This document shows positions 52,212 to 64,000 of a DNA stretch of 64,000 nt, in pieces; the first letter of the stretch is position 1; each line of letters begins with the position of its first letter. The notes below the pieces were generated by a model. That model saw nothing but the letters and a program-made list of their open reading frames with translations, was not told the DNA's origin and ran no database searches. This DNA comes from Epinephelus fuscoguttatus (taxonomy: Eukaryota > Chordata > Actinopteri > Perciformes > Serranidae): assembly GCF_011397635.1 (NCBI RefSeq), contig NC_064755.1:22365282-22429281 (forward strand). The letters are read 5' to 3'. Made by a program: the position numbers and the translations under genes.

Positions 52212-55200
52212 ATGGCGGTGTCGAGCCACAAGCCTGTTGGTAATGACAACTTGGAGAAATGGGAATCAGTTGCCTCTGGGGGATTTGGTTATGTGTACAA
52301 GGCCAGGCACAAGGACTGGGGCTTTGATGTGGCCATTAAGATACTACGTCATGGCATCTGGTAAATGTATAAATGTGTGCAACTCCTCTGTAACTTTGAG
52401 CACTTAGTTTAAATGATTAATTCATACACATGTTAAATAGTCACATAAGAAGCTCTGTGCCCTTTGCTTTCTCTCCACTCCTTCCAACAACCCCCTACCT
52501 CATTCCAGCCCCTTCATGTCACTTAACGAGGAGGCTGCTCACATGGATAAAGCTTCCTGTGAGTTTGTGCTCAGACGGTATGGAATTTATCAGGGATGTC
52601 CGCCTGGTGCAGGACCATCCATGCAAAACGGAATAGTGATGGAGTTCATGAGGGGAGGGTCTGTTGAGTCCTTGCTGAGGGTCCTCTCTGGCCCTCCACC
52701 ATGGCCCCTGGTCTTCCGCTTGGCCCATCAAGTGGCTTTGGGCATGAACTTCCTCCATTTCCATGGCCTAATGCACCACGACCTAAAACCAAGTAATGTG
52801 CTGCTAACTATCGACCTTAATGCCAAGGTAGAGTAGCATCAACCTGAACTTTTATGTTTCCATTACATATAAAGCTGATACAATTGTGTGTTTGAAATGT
52901 TTCCATTCTTTTTCTGTAGCTAGCAGACTTTGGTCTGTGCAGAGTTTCCACCAGTGCTTCGAACAACGGTGAAGGATCAAGAGAAGAAAGCCTCAGAGAA
53001 ATTGGAGGCACATACAAGTACATGCCTCCTGAAGCTTTTAAAGAACCATATGAACCTCACCGATCTTATGACGTCTACAGGTTAGACATATTTTTAACAA
53101 AGAGCACTACTCCATATGGTCAAAACAGAATTAACGTGTTACTGAAAATTCTTTCTCTCTTCTTTACAGCTATGGTATCCTGCTCTGGTCCATTGTCACT
53201 GGTAAAGAGCCCTATGGAAGTAGGTTTAGTTCATTTCATTATCTCATAATTTTCCACCACATTGTTGTTCTTTTTGGGCATTTAGTTTATAATCTTTTAT
53301 TCAGTGATATCCGATCCTATCATCTATTGCCACCTCTGTAGGGTTAGGGGGTTAGGATTTATAATGTTACAACTAAACTAAGCACTGTATACACAGTAAA
53401 TGTCAGTTCACACATACTCAGTTGTGTTTATATGTTTTTATGCATTGTGTTCCATGTACTGTAGCAGCTAGTTATGGTCGTGTGAAGGAGGCGATCTGTG
53501 ACGGGCAAAGACCTTCCCTTGTGGAAACTGACCAGAATAAAGCAGTAGGGTTGAAGGAACTGGTTGTCCTCATCAAGAAGTGCTGGGATGGCGATCCCTC
53601 CAACAGGCCTCTTTTTATAAGTAAATATTTGTTACTGCTGTCACCATATGAGGACAGTTTCTACTCTGAGCTAAATCAAATGAGCATAGAAAGCTTGACA
53701 TATACATCATTTAAAAATAAACTTTGTGTCTGTTTCAGAGTGCCGTGAAGACACTGAGAATTTGTTTTCAAAGCACGAGGAGGGAATTCATGAGGCAGTC
53801 CAACAAGTCTCGGCAAGACTGGTACAACTCGTTAATTTAATACCTGAAATATAGTGCAGATTAACTATGATTGATATATTGATTGATATATTTGCTGATA
53901 TATAATGTTTTCTCTCTCTTTTACTGTAGAAGTCACCAACTAGTAATCAACAGTCAAACACATGTGTGGCAGTTGATGTTCCTCCTCAGACACAAGGTAT
54001 TTCAATACTGTTTGTGGGCTTGCTTTATACTTACTTTCCACAATAAAACATAATGTTTATGTTTATTTGTTTATTTTTTTTTTTCAGGACAGACAAGGTC
54101 AAATGATACTGTGGATTTTGTCAGATTTACCAGAACTGAAAGGCCTTCAGCACAGGTATGCCAAATGCACTTTGACCTCACAGGAAGTACCAAATGGAGT
54201 GATTTTATTACATCAGGTAGTTTTGAGATAAAGAGAACAAAAACATTTAGCCCACCATCATACCTTATGTACAACAGAGATATGCCATGGGCATGTGTTT
54301 GATTTTAACTATATTTTGGTATTATTAAAGGTTCTGTGTGTAACTTTCAGAGAATCCTCATTTTGAGTGATACCTGTATCAGTGAGTGCGTTTACATGGA
54401 CAGTTTAATTCCCTTTTCATTCGGAATGAAAGTTCATTCCTATTAAAAGTGATCTTGTAAACACCTAATTCGGAATGAAAATGGCCAATGCGACTGAAAA
54501 GTCAATCCGTTGTAAGGGGCTGAAATATTCCGTTTCTAATTCCAAATGAAAGAATTTCTCGCACTTGTATACACTCATTCCTCAGTTCATTCCGGTCTTT
54601 CTGCGTATGCTCGTTTCCTTGCCCTTCTGGCGGGATGACGTATAGCGTGCGTAGCAACGGGCTGAGCTAGAGCAGTCGGACTCGTTGCACTCAACGGTTT
54701 CCATTTGCCACAGCATGGTCTCCTATCTCCCTTCTTCGACCTTTTACCTCCCTTCTCCTCCTCAACAGACGAAGCACTAGCAGAACAAGGTTGTTGTCGT
54801 ACTGCTGCTTCAAGAATATAAGCAAAACAAGCCCGAAAAAGGCACTAAGAATGGCCATCTTGTTATCTGGAGCGAGGACTACAATGTTTTTCTTCCGGTA
54901 AACGTAAACACGTAACATCTGCCCCGCCCCCTATCCAATCCGAAACCTTCCCTGCCCCAAACCTTGCGCGGACCCGAATAAAGGTGATTAAACTGATCTC
55001 CCGTGTAAACACTCATTCGGAATGAATATTTGTCATGTAAACTACCTGGAAAGGCTTTAATTCTGAATTATTTCATTCTGATTTATTTCATTTCAAATGA
55101 GAAGCCATCATGTAACTGCACCCAGTGGCCATTAGGTGAACTGCAGATGGAATTCTCCGTAGCTGCGAGCACACACCTGCATCAGCTGCAACAGTGACTA

Positions 55201-58200
55201 ACAAGAGACTGACCGGCATCTTTGATAGAACCCTGGAAATCAAATTACAGCAATCTGTAGGCCTTTGTTCCTACATTTCATCTGGACCATTGACTTCATG
55301 ATACTAACTATCTTGCCATTTGCAAATTACCTCATCAGCTATGGAGATATATTTGTATCTTTATTACATGCGAGAAAAAAAAATATGAGAGAAAAAATTT
55401 TCACACTGATAGCAAAAAATAATAATATTTGAGACTAAAAAAAAAGTTTTGAGAGAAAGTATTTTTGTCATAGAATATAAAAAAAATAATTTGAGATTTA
55501 AAAAATGATTTCCAAGAAAAAATAATCTCTCAAAAACCTTTTTTTTTACTCTCAAATATTATGTTTTTGCTATCAGTGTGAAAACATTTTCTCTCTCTCA
55601 AAAAAAAAAATGTTTCTCTCAAAACATTTTTCTTCTCTCTCTCAAAACCTAAGTGTTTGCTCTCGTGTCAGGATTTTGCTCTCACTGTGAAAATAATGTC
55701 ATGGGCGGGGCCACGTTCCTATTGGCCAGTCTCAATCGAATTGACAGCCGGGTGAGGATCGTCTTGGGAGTTGAATTCAATTGAATCATTCATCCACCAT
55801 GGTGGATTCACCGGCCTAGATGTGCTGCGTTATTTGGGAGCGGATATGCATACATTAACGTTATGCATGTGTGGCCAAATGGAGAGGAGAGGGAAATGAA
55901 CCGACAACACCACCTGTGGAATTGCACCCCAGGGAATACACTCAAACCTGTAGACTACTCTTAACAACAGAAGGTCACACAGATTCGTACACTGGTAAAT
56001 ATGGGGACAGGAGACGGACTTCCAAATATAACACAGAGGTCCAAAGCCGCATGAATGCACAGCCGCGTTACAGTGAGCTTATAGGAACGTGGCCATGCCC
56101 ATGACATTATTTTCACAGTGAAAGCAAAATCCTGGCACGAGAGCAAAGACTTAGGTTTTGAGAGAGAGAAGAAAAATGTTTTGAGAGAAACAATTTTTTT
56201 TTTTGAGAGAGAAAATGTTTTCACACTGATAGCAAAAAAATAATATTTGAGAGTAAAAAAAAGGTATTTTAGAGTTTCTTTTCTTGGAAATCATTTTTTA
56301 AATCTCAAATTATTTTTTTTTATATTCTATGACAAAATACTTTATCTCAAAACTTTTTTTTAGTCTCAAATATTATTATTTTTTGCTATCAGTGTGAAAA
56401 CTTTTTCTCTCAAATATTTTATTTTCTCTCAAACATTTTTTTCCCCTCTCATATCAATTATTTTCTTGCATGTAATAAAGATACAAATATATCGCCATAA
56501 TCAGCTGATGCTATGAAGCAACCAAAGGCAGATCCATGCAGCGTAGCTTTACAGCTAGCTGGCTAAATATAGCCTAGGTCATTGGCTGCTCAGCTAACTT
56601 AGCTACGCTATATGGATCAGGTGTTAGCTGCTTCGAAATCTGGATGAATTAGCTGACGTTATCCACTCAATTTTGCTATGCTAAGCGAGCAATTCATCCA
56701 CTTTAGAAAGCAAGCCAATATTAGCTAACTTTAGCCAGCTAAAACACAATATCACAATATATTTAACATGTCAGTGTTTCCTCTGGGATTTTTTAAGCTC
56801 CGAGGGACACTGAAATTATGATATGGGGCACTGAATTTGATGAATTAACTATTTAGACCACAAATGAGACAAGCATTAGTTAGCGTATTGCACTTTACTA
56901 CTACTTTACGCCTGCAGCTCAGACATTAGGCTACTTTCCCCAGCGGAGCCTTCAGTCAGTGGCTGTTAGAGCTTGAATTCAGCCAGTTCAAATCTTAACG
57001 GTAACTGAAGTTCCGTCTCGGGGCTGCCACTGCATAATGGAAACACAGCATTGTGGGTGCCGGTTGTTTGTTGACATTAGTGGGCATTTCTGTAATGTCA
57101 GCTACTGTTGCACACTGTAGCACAGCCAAAGAGAGATGCAGCACGCTGTCGAAGTTTGCCTTGAGGACTTTCTGGCAGTAAGGGATTTTGTGATTAAGGT
57201 TTAACATATTCTTCGGATATTACCAGAAAATTTGGCCTGAGTCCTTTACGTAGAAATCAGTCCACAGGGTGTTTTAGGCAACCAAGAAGGTTGGGGGCAG
57301 TCTTTATGTTATAAAGTTACGTTAATCCATTAACCCATTGGCAATAAAAAATCATATAGCAACCAGTAGCTAGAGCAGGCGCCCCATGTACTAAGGCTGT
57401 ATCCTTGCTTCAGCAGCGCCGGTCCAATTCCAGTCTGCAGCCCTTTACAGCATGTCATCCCCTCCCTCTCCCCCTTTCGCAATAAAGAAATCAAATCAAA
57501 TAGAGCCAAAAAGCCAAAAAGATAATGTTAAAAAAAGTTAATTAATTAAAATGAATATTTTTTACAGGAATGGACATCACATTCTCATGGTTTATTATCA
57601 TATTATAGCTAACACATGCCACTCTGTCATAAAGGAAACAAACAAAAACAATACAGCTGTTTTAGATTGGGATTCTGAAACTAGTGTATCATACATTTAT
57701 CAGTGCACTGGTAAAATAAAATACACAATATATACAGCTTTCTGTTTCTTCCAACAGGATTCTGTCAGAGTTTCTACTGAAAGCATGAGCATTCAGGATA
57801 AAGGTGAGTATTTTTGTCATTGCATTGATACTCCATATTGAACTTTATAATTTTATTCACATTGAGTCACATCATTAATTGAAATATGTTTTTATGCTGT
57901 CATTCTTTTTTATTCGAAAACAGCAAAGTTTGTTGATGCGAACAGGGCGAAGATAATTAGAAGTGTTGTTGAGGTCATGTCAATAACAGAGGATCTTGGA
58001 GACATGGTCCATGGTGAAGCCTACTCATGGATCCAAGCTCAGTTGACAAGCCATGAAAAGATGAGAGTGCTTTATGATAGATCATTGCGTTCAGGAGGGG
58101 AAGTGGTCAAAGCAGCCTTCTACGACGCCCTCAAAAGCCATCACCCAGAACTAGTGAGGAGGCTCGGTAGGATTTCCAACTGTCAAAATGATCAAACATG

Positions 58201-58266
58201 AAAGTTTAATCGCATGTTATTCAAGTTTTTAATTTCACTTTTTTGTCCTCAGGTGGCTCATCCTAA
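52212..58266 (+). CDS. RIPK2/RIPK3-like serine/threonine kinase with C-terminal CARD
   Basis: Spliced gene with coding exons 52212-52360, 52509-52827, 52920-53080, 53170-53219, 53468-53620, 53739-53821, 53930-53996, 54088-54155, 57758-57803, 57924-58166 and 58253-58266 (TAA). All junctions are GT/AG and keep frame, giving 450 residues. Kinase domain, about residues 15-290: glycine loop SGGFGYVYKA (22-31), VAIK lysine K43, HHDLKPSN with catalytic D141 and N146, DFG D159, MPPE 191-194, DVYSYGILLW. HHD instead of HRD and the MPPE motif recall RIPK2. The tail after the kinase core (RPLFIKCREDTENLF, then a helix HEAVQQVSARL) closely resembles RIPK3. Residues 306-365 are a low-complexity linker without a RHIM core. 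Residues 366-447 form a CARD (FVDANRAKIIRSVVEVM, then EKMRVLYDRSL, KAAFYDALKSHHPELVRRLG). RIP kinases are cytosolic and relay innate-immune and cell-death signals; this one should be catalytically competent and recruit CARD partners. The family is certain, the orthologue is not. Confidence 0.9.
53463..53467 (+). promoter_or_regulatory. Tandem NAGNAG splice acceptor, RIPK-like exon 6
   Basis: The acceptor reads TAGCAG before CTAGTTATGG. Cutting after either AG keeps frame: the upstream choice gives Thr-Ala-Ser-Tyr and the downstream one Thr-Ser-Tyr, a one-alanine difference in the kinase C-lobe. The downstream CAG is used in the model. Confidence 0.6.
54385..55122. mobile_element. MITE in RIPK-like intron 9, with 5-bp target duplication
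   Basis: Ends AGTGCGTTTACATG and CATGTAACTGCACC are 11/14 inverted repeats, flanked by CAGTG on both sides (54,380-54,384; 55,123-55,127). Internal GGAATGAAA-type motifs recur in both orientations. The flanks (GTGTGTAACTTTCAGAG before, AGTGGCCATTAGGTGAACTG after) look like an older dispersed repeat that it split. No coding. Confidence 0.75.
55333..56510. mobile_element. Long foldback (inverted-repeat) element in RIPK-like intron 9
   Basis: The left arm, about 55,333-55,725, and the right arm, about 56,078-56,510, are reverse complements along nearly their whole length. Outer ends: GATATATTTGTATCTTTATT against AATAAAGATACAAATATATC. Inner ends: GGGGCCACGTTCCTAT against ATAGGAACGTGGCC. Each arm is about 0.4 kb and mostly A/T with GAGAGAAAA-type runs. 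The roughly 350-bp spacer contains the perfect palindrome ATCCACCATGGTGGAT (55,792-55,807). No coding is visible. Confidence 0.9.
57368..57500 (+). mobile_element. Decayed SINE copy in RIPK-like intron 9
   Basis: It shares AGAGCAGGCGCCCCATGTAC, the GCCCTTT...GCATGTC block and the CCCTCTCCCCCTTTC tail with the SINE at 12.46 kb. The B box is degraded (GGTCCAATTCC). Confidence 0.8.
57924..58166 (+). CDS. CARD-encoding exon of the RIPK-like kinase
   Basis: This single 243-bp exon holds the entire CARD (residues 366-447). It starts after one base of a codon and ends after one base of a codon, so it is a symmetric class 1-1 exon. The pattern FVDANR...KIIRSV, AYSWIQ, HEKMRVLYD and FYDALKSHHPELVRRLG fits the CARD of ASC, caspase-1 and fish NLR proteins (which typically have KMRKL and a final LxxDL). 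It does not fit the RIPK2 CARD as I recall it. A last mini-exon (58,253-58,266) adds only three further residues after the shared glycine codon. Confidence 0.85.
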
Positions 58267-59605
58267 AGGAATTGTGGCATTCCTGCATTTTCTGCACAGA
58301 GATGTCAAAAGAGCTTCCACGCCTCTCGTCATACACTTCAATACATTAATACTGTATATTTTTATTCATTTGTAACCTACATATGTAATGTAGAAGCCTA
58401 AATGCAATGCATCAATAGTTTAGTTCATAATTGAAAGGAATATTTACGGTATTTACAGGTTGACCTAGTTGCAGTATATTTACAGTCATGCAATAAGGGA
58501 GAGACACATATTTTCTATTGCACTGGTCAATTTTGAGATTTTCAGACTAGTAAAAACGTCCAAAATAGCCTACACATTTAGGTGTTTATTTAGTTCAGAT
58601 TAGTTCATTAGTTAAAATCTTTACCCTGCTATCTTATTTTTTGTCTAAAATTGTATGGAATTTTACGATACATTTCTTTAAAGGCCATTTTCTCAAAATG
58701 CTCTAAGCCAAAAATCTCAGCTTCAGTAACCAAACTTTCCTGTGTTGGTATATTCTGAAGGTTTTTACAGAGGGGTTTATCACATATTATTCATAGACTG
58801 ATTTATGCAACATGTTCTTCCTTAGATCATGGCAAAAATGGATTTTTTCTAATTTATGGAGTGATAACATGGAGTGATGACATCCAAAATGCCCTCTGTA
58901 AAATCCTTCGACTTTAGTAAAGGGAACCAAGATTTTTTAACCTGGCTTTATCTGATGTTCAGATGTTCATTATCAGTTTCTGATAATGACTTTAGCTGTT
59001 CTTTTATCTCAGACATGTATTAGGATGTTTCATACCTTGACATGTTTTGGCATGTGTCACTTGGTGGTGGTTGTGACATGTCTTTATCAGCTGATCTGTC
59101 AAAGACATGTCAACTGGGAAAGTTTCATGGTTATACCTTATACCGTTAACATTTTTACCCTGTTCACCTTCACTGTTTGCCTCCTGGATGATTTAAAATG
59201 CATATAATCTTATTTATATAACATCTGTTATATTTTAGTAGTTGACTGTGTTTGTTGCTTCCTAGTTACAGTTTACCTTTAAGTGCCTTTTGATATTCTC
59301 GCGAGATGGGGACTTTTATGATCAGACAAGTGCCCCCCATCTCTCTTTAACAATTCTCGCTTGAACTTTGTTTAAAAATTTGATGATTGTGAAAAAGGAC
59401 AGTTGTTCTGAACCATTTTTATTTTTTTGCGTGTCAAAGTTAACAGTTTTCCAAGCGATGCTGTGGATTTGGATGAGAGGAATTGTCAAAGCGTCAAGCT
59501 GAGGCGCTAATCATTTGAAACCAACATGTAATTTGGTGAAATTTTACTACACTGTACAAAAAGTCGTGAATATAATAAACTTTTCAGGAATATTTTCTCA
59601 ATAAA
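58267..59605 (+). other. Probable 3' UTR of the RIPK-like gene with poly(A) signals
   Basis: After the stop codon the sequence is AT-rich and has no coding signal. Two canonical AATAAA hexamers lie at 59,574-59,579 and 59,600-59,605. No earlier AATAAA was noticed between the stop and these, so a 3' UTR of about 1.3 kb is likely. The short open frame at 58,986-59,207 has no recognisable domain. Confidence 0.5.
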
Positions 59606-60380
59606 TGTATTCTTCCATAAAGAAAAAAATTCTGAGTTCACACCTTCTCCCTTTTTTTTAGTTCAGAAAGTGTGTTGTGAAGGGGTTATGGCTTAATTAT
59701 CAGCGACTAACCTATTTGCCATTGTTAATATTATGAAGGGGGGGTGTGTGTTGCTTGTTTCCTCCAGTAGACGGGAGAGAGAGAGACTGGGTAAGAGGCT
59801 TTTCTGGTTCAATCCCTCAGTAACTGTCACAAGCAGTCAGTCAGTCAGTCACCTGCAGATGATGGTGTCGAGGGCATCCCAGGCAACAAAGTTACTCTCC
59901 TGTCTCCTGTTAAATGTACAGGTTGGTTGTTCACTACACTCTCACTGAATACTGGTCCAACTGGTGACAAAAAAGCACATGAAATCTAAAGACAAAAGGA
60001 CAGACTTGTGTTAAGACCTTACAGTCAACCTTTCCTTACATTGATTAATATTGTTTTCTGACTGGTGGTGGTAAAATCGAATCCATCAGTATTCTTAACA
60101 CATGGGTCTCTGCAAGTGTATATTTATAAGTTTGTTTTGTTGCACTGCTATGACAGAAAATAATAGGATATAGACAGTTTAAGAATGAAGAAGCAATCAC
60201 AACATGTTGTTGCCCATAGAAGTTCTGCCTTTCTTCATGCACACAGACACCTGTACATTTATCTTTCTCTCTGTCTGTCTCTCCTCTCTCCGTCTCAAAG
60301 GAGCAAAGCTTGCAGTGTAATAGCATTCTGGGATTTGACCTTTGTCTCATTCACAGCTCCGTCTCCTTGAGCTCTGCAAA

Positions 60381-60417
<37 letters not shown>

Positions 60418-61212
60418 CTCTACACCATGGTAATCCTCTGAGGGGAAAGTGTGTTCAAGTGTCATCTTGACCCATCCTTCTCTTCCTCAGTCCTACTGCC
60501 TCACTCCACCCTACACACCCATCTCACCCCACCCCATTCTGTATTAATGCTCCCAATCCTCTTTGTGGGAGAGTGACGTCTGCTACTGTCAGAAACAGAG
60601 TTAAGCTCAGCAGGCAACGGGAGAACGGAGTGGAGAGAAGCTCCACAGATAACCAAGCAGCACTGCAGTCGAGGCCTCCAGGGGGACGAATCTCTGCCAC
60701 CTAAGCAGGACCTGGCCTCTCGTCCCCAGCGACTGTTCATGCCTCCAGCTGGGGGACATTCATGGATTTCTAAACCGGTGTGCAAGTTCAACAGGTTAGC
60801 TAACATCTTGGTGTCCTTTCCAATGTCCAAGGGCCCTACTGGCCTCACACTCCAGGAATGAGAGCTGACAAACTGGAATACAAACTCTTCTGCAGCCAAA
60901 CCACATTATTTTAAGAGACTTCTGCTCCTGCCTCTGCCGTTTTCAGATTTTTGAAAACTTGTGTGTGAAATCTTGTGTTTTGGTTTAACTGTGGCTCTGG
61001 CTACAAAACAGATGGCAAGACAGCTTCCTCCTATGTCAGGTGTGTCTGAAAGGTATTTGTGTGAACATGCACTCAAAGCATTGGGTGTTTATGAGTGCTT
61101 ATAACTGAACAGTGATTTGATAGTGTTGTTGTGTGGAGGAGCTGCTGGGGTCACTTTTTGTGTGAAGGTGTGACTTTGTTTGTGTGTATGAAACAAGTCA
61201 GACGTGCTTGAA

Positions 61213-61243
<31 letters not shown>

Positions 61244-61253
61244 TTGGGCCCAG
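59606..61253 (+). promoter_or_regulatory. Intergenic spacer and presumed impdh1 promoter/5' UTR
   Basis: About 1.6 kb lies between the RIPK-like poly(A) signals and the impdh1 leader exon. It contains a (CA)n run (60,386-60,412), a TCAG tetramer run near 59,833 and a G+C-richer block at 60,480-60,880. The block ends near a donor-like CAACAG/GTTAGC (60,797/60,798) and could be a non-coding first exon. A 132-codon minus-strand frame over this block shows no domain and is treated as chance. Confidence 0.4.
61213..61237 (+). repeat. (TG)n tract next to the impdh1 leader-exon acceptor
   Basis: About 12 TG units end 16 bases before the proposed acceptor of the impdh1 leader exon. UG repeats in this position are known binding sites for CELF and TDP-43 splicing factors in other genes; an effect here is inference. 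Confidence 0.8.
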
Positions 61254-61282
61254 TGGAGGACGTAGCCCTGGATTTCTTGGAG

Positions 61283-63994
<2,712 letters not shown>

Positions 63995-64000
63995 TAAAAA

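Larger units (their letters stand above)
54156..57757 (+). other. Intron 9 of the RIPK-like gene, transposon-filled
   Basis: This 3.6-kb intron separates the kinase-plus-linker exons from the CARD-side exons, whereas all earlier introns in the gene are below 0.3 kb. It contains the MITE at 54.4-55.1 kb, the foldback at 55.3-56.5 kb and a SINE at 57.4 kb. No RHIM-encoding exon was seen in it. Confidence 0.8.

Noticed and set aside
54156..57757. Possible RHIM exon hidden in RIPK-like intron 9
   Set aside because: No IQIG/VQVG-type core with splice borders was seen; the intron is mostly transposon sequence.
60501..60899. 132-codon minus-strand open frame upstream of impdh1
   Set aside because: No domain, odd composition, and it overlaps the probable impdh1 5' region on the opposite strand; likely chance in G+C-richer sequence.

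Overview
The window looks like nuclear DNA of a ray-finned (teleost) fish. Long non-coding stretches are full of (CA/TG)n microsatellites, tRNA-derived SINEs and short inverted-repeat DNA transposons of fish type. Genes are split into short exons with standard GT/AG borders, and the exon peptides match vertebrate families. There is no bacterial-style gene organisation, and most long open frames in the window are chance or repeat-derived.

Layout. (1) About 1-47,350 contains no gene I can support except weak candidate exons. It is best explained as the giant first intron of an FRMD4-family FERM scaffold gene on the minus strand, whose first coding exon I place at 47,350-47,394. It holds many microsatellites, two adjacent SINEs (12.46-12.95 kb), a TTAA-flanked MITE (27.09-27.77 kb), a hAT-type element with a perfect 8-bp target duplication (33.86-34.80 kb) and several other inverted-repeat elements. 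(2) About 48.9-51.6 kb is repeat-rich: a second copy of the TTAA MITE with another MITE nested in it, then a dead non-LTR retrotransposon fragment that carries an internal micro-inversion. (3) 51.8-59.6 kb on the plus strand is a complete 450-residue RIPK-type kinase gene, in 11 coding exons. Its kinase domain mixes RIPK3- and RIPK2-like features and it ends in a CARD. A near-perfect ISRE lies just upstream. (4) From 61.25 kb to the right edge on the plus strand are the first five coding exons of impdh1, including the alternative leader exon that gives the long (retina-type) N terminus. The gene continues beyond the window.

How the genes fit together. impdh1 (GTP synthesis) and the FRMD4 gene (epithelial/neuronal polarity scaffold) look like ordinary conserved neighbours. 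The unusual gene is the kinase-CARD gene between them. Its ISRE predicts interferon induction, its kinase tail resembles RIPK3, and its CARD resembles the ASC/caspase-1/NLRP1 (inflammasome) type rather than the RIPK2 type. The CARD sits on a symmetric phase 1-1 exon behind a 3.6-kb intron made largely of transposons, so domain shuffling is a reasonable idea. All functions are inferred from sequence; nothing was searched or aligned by program.
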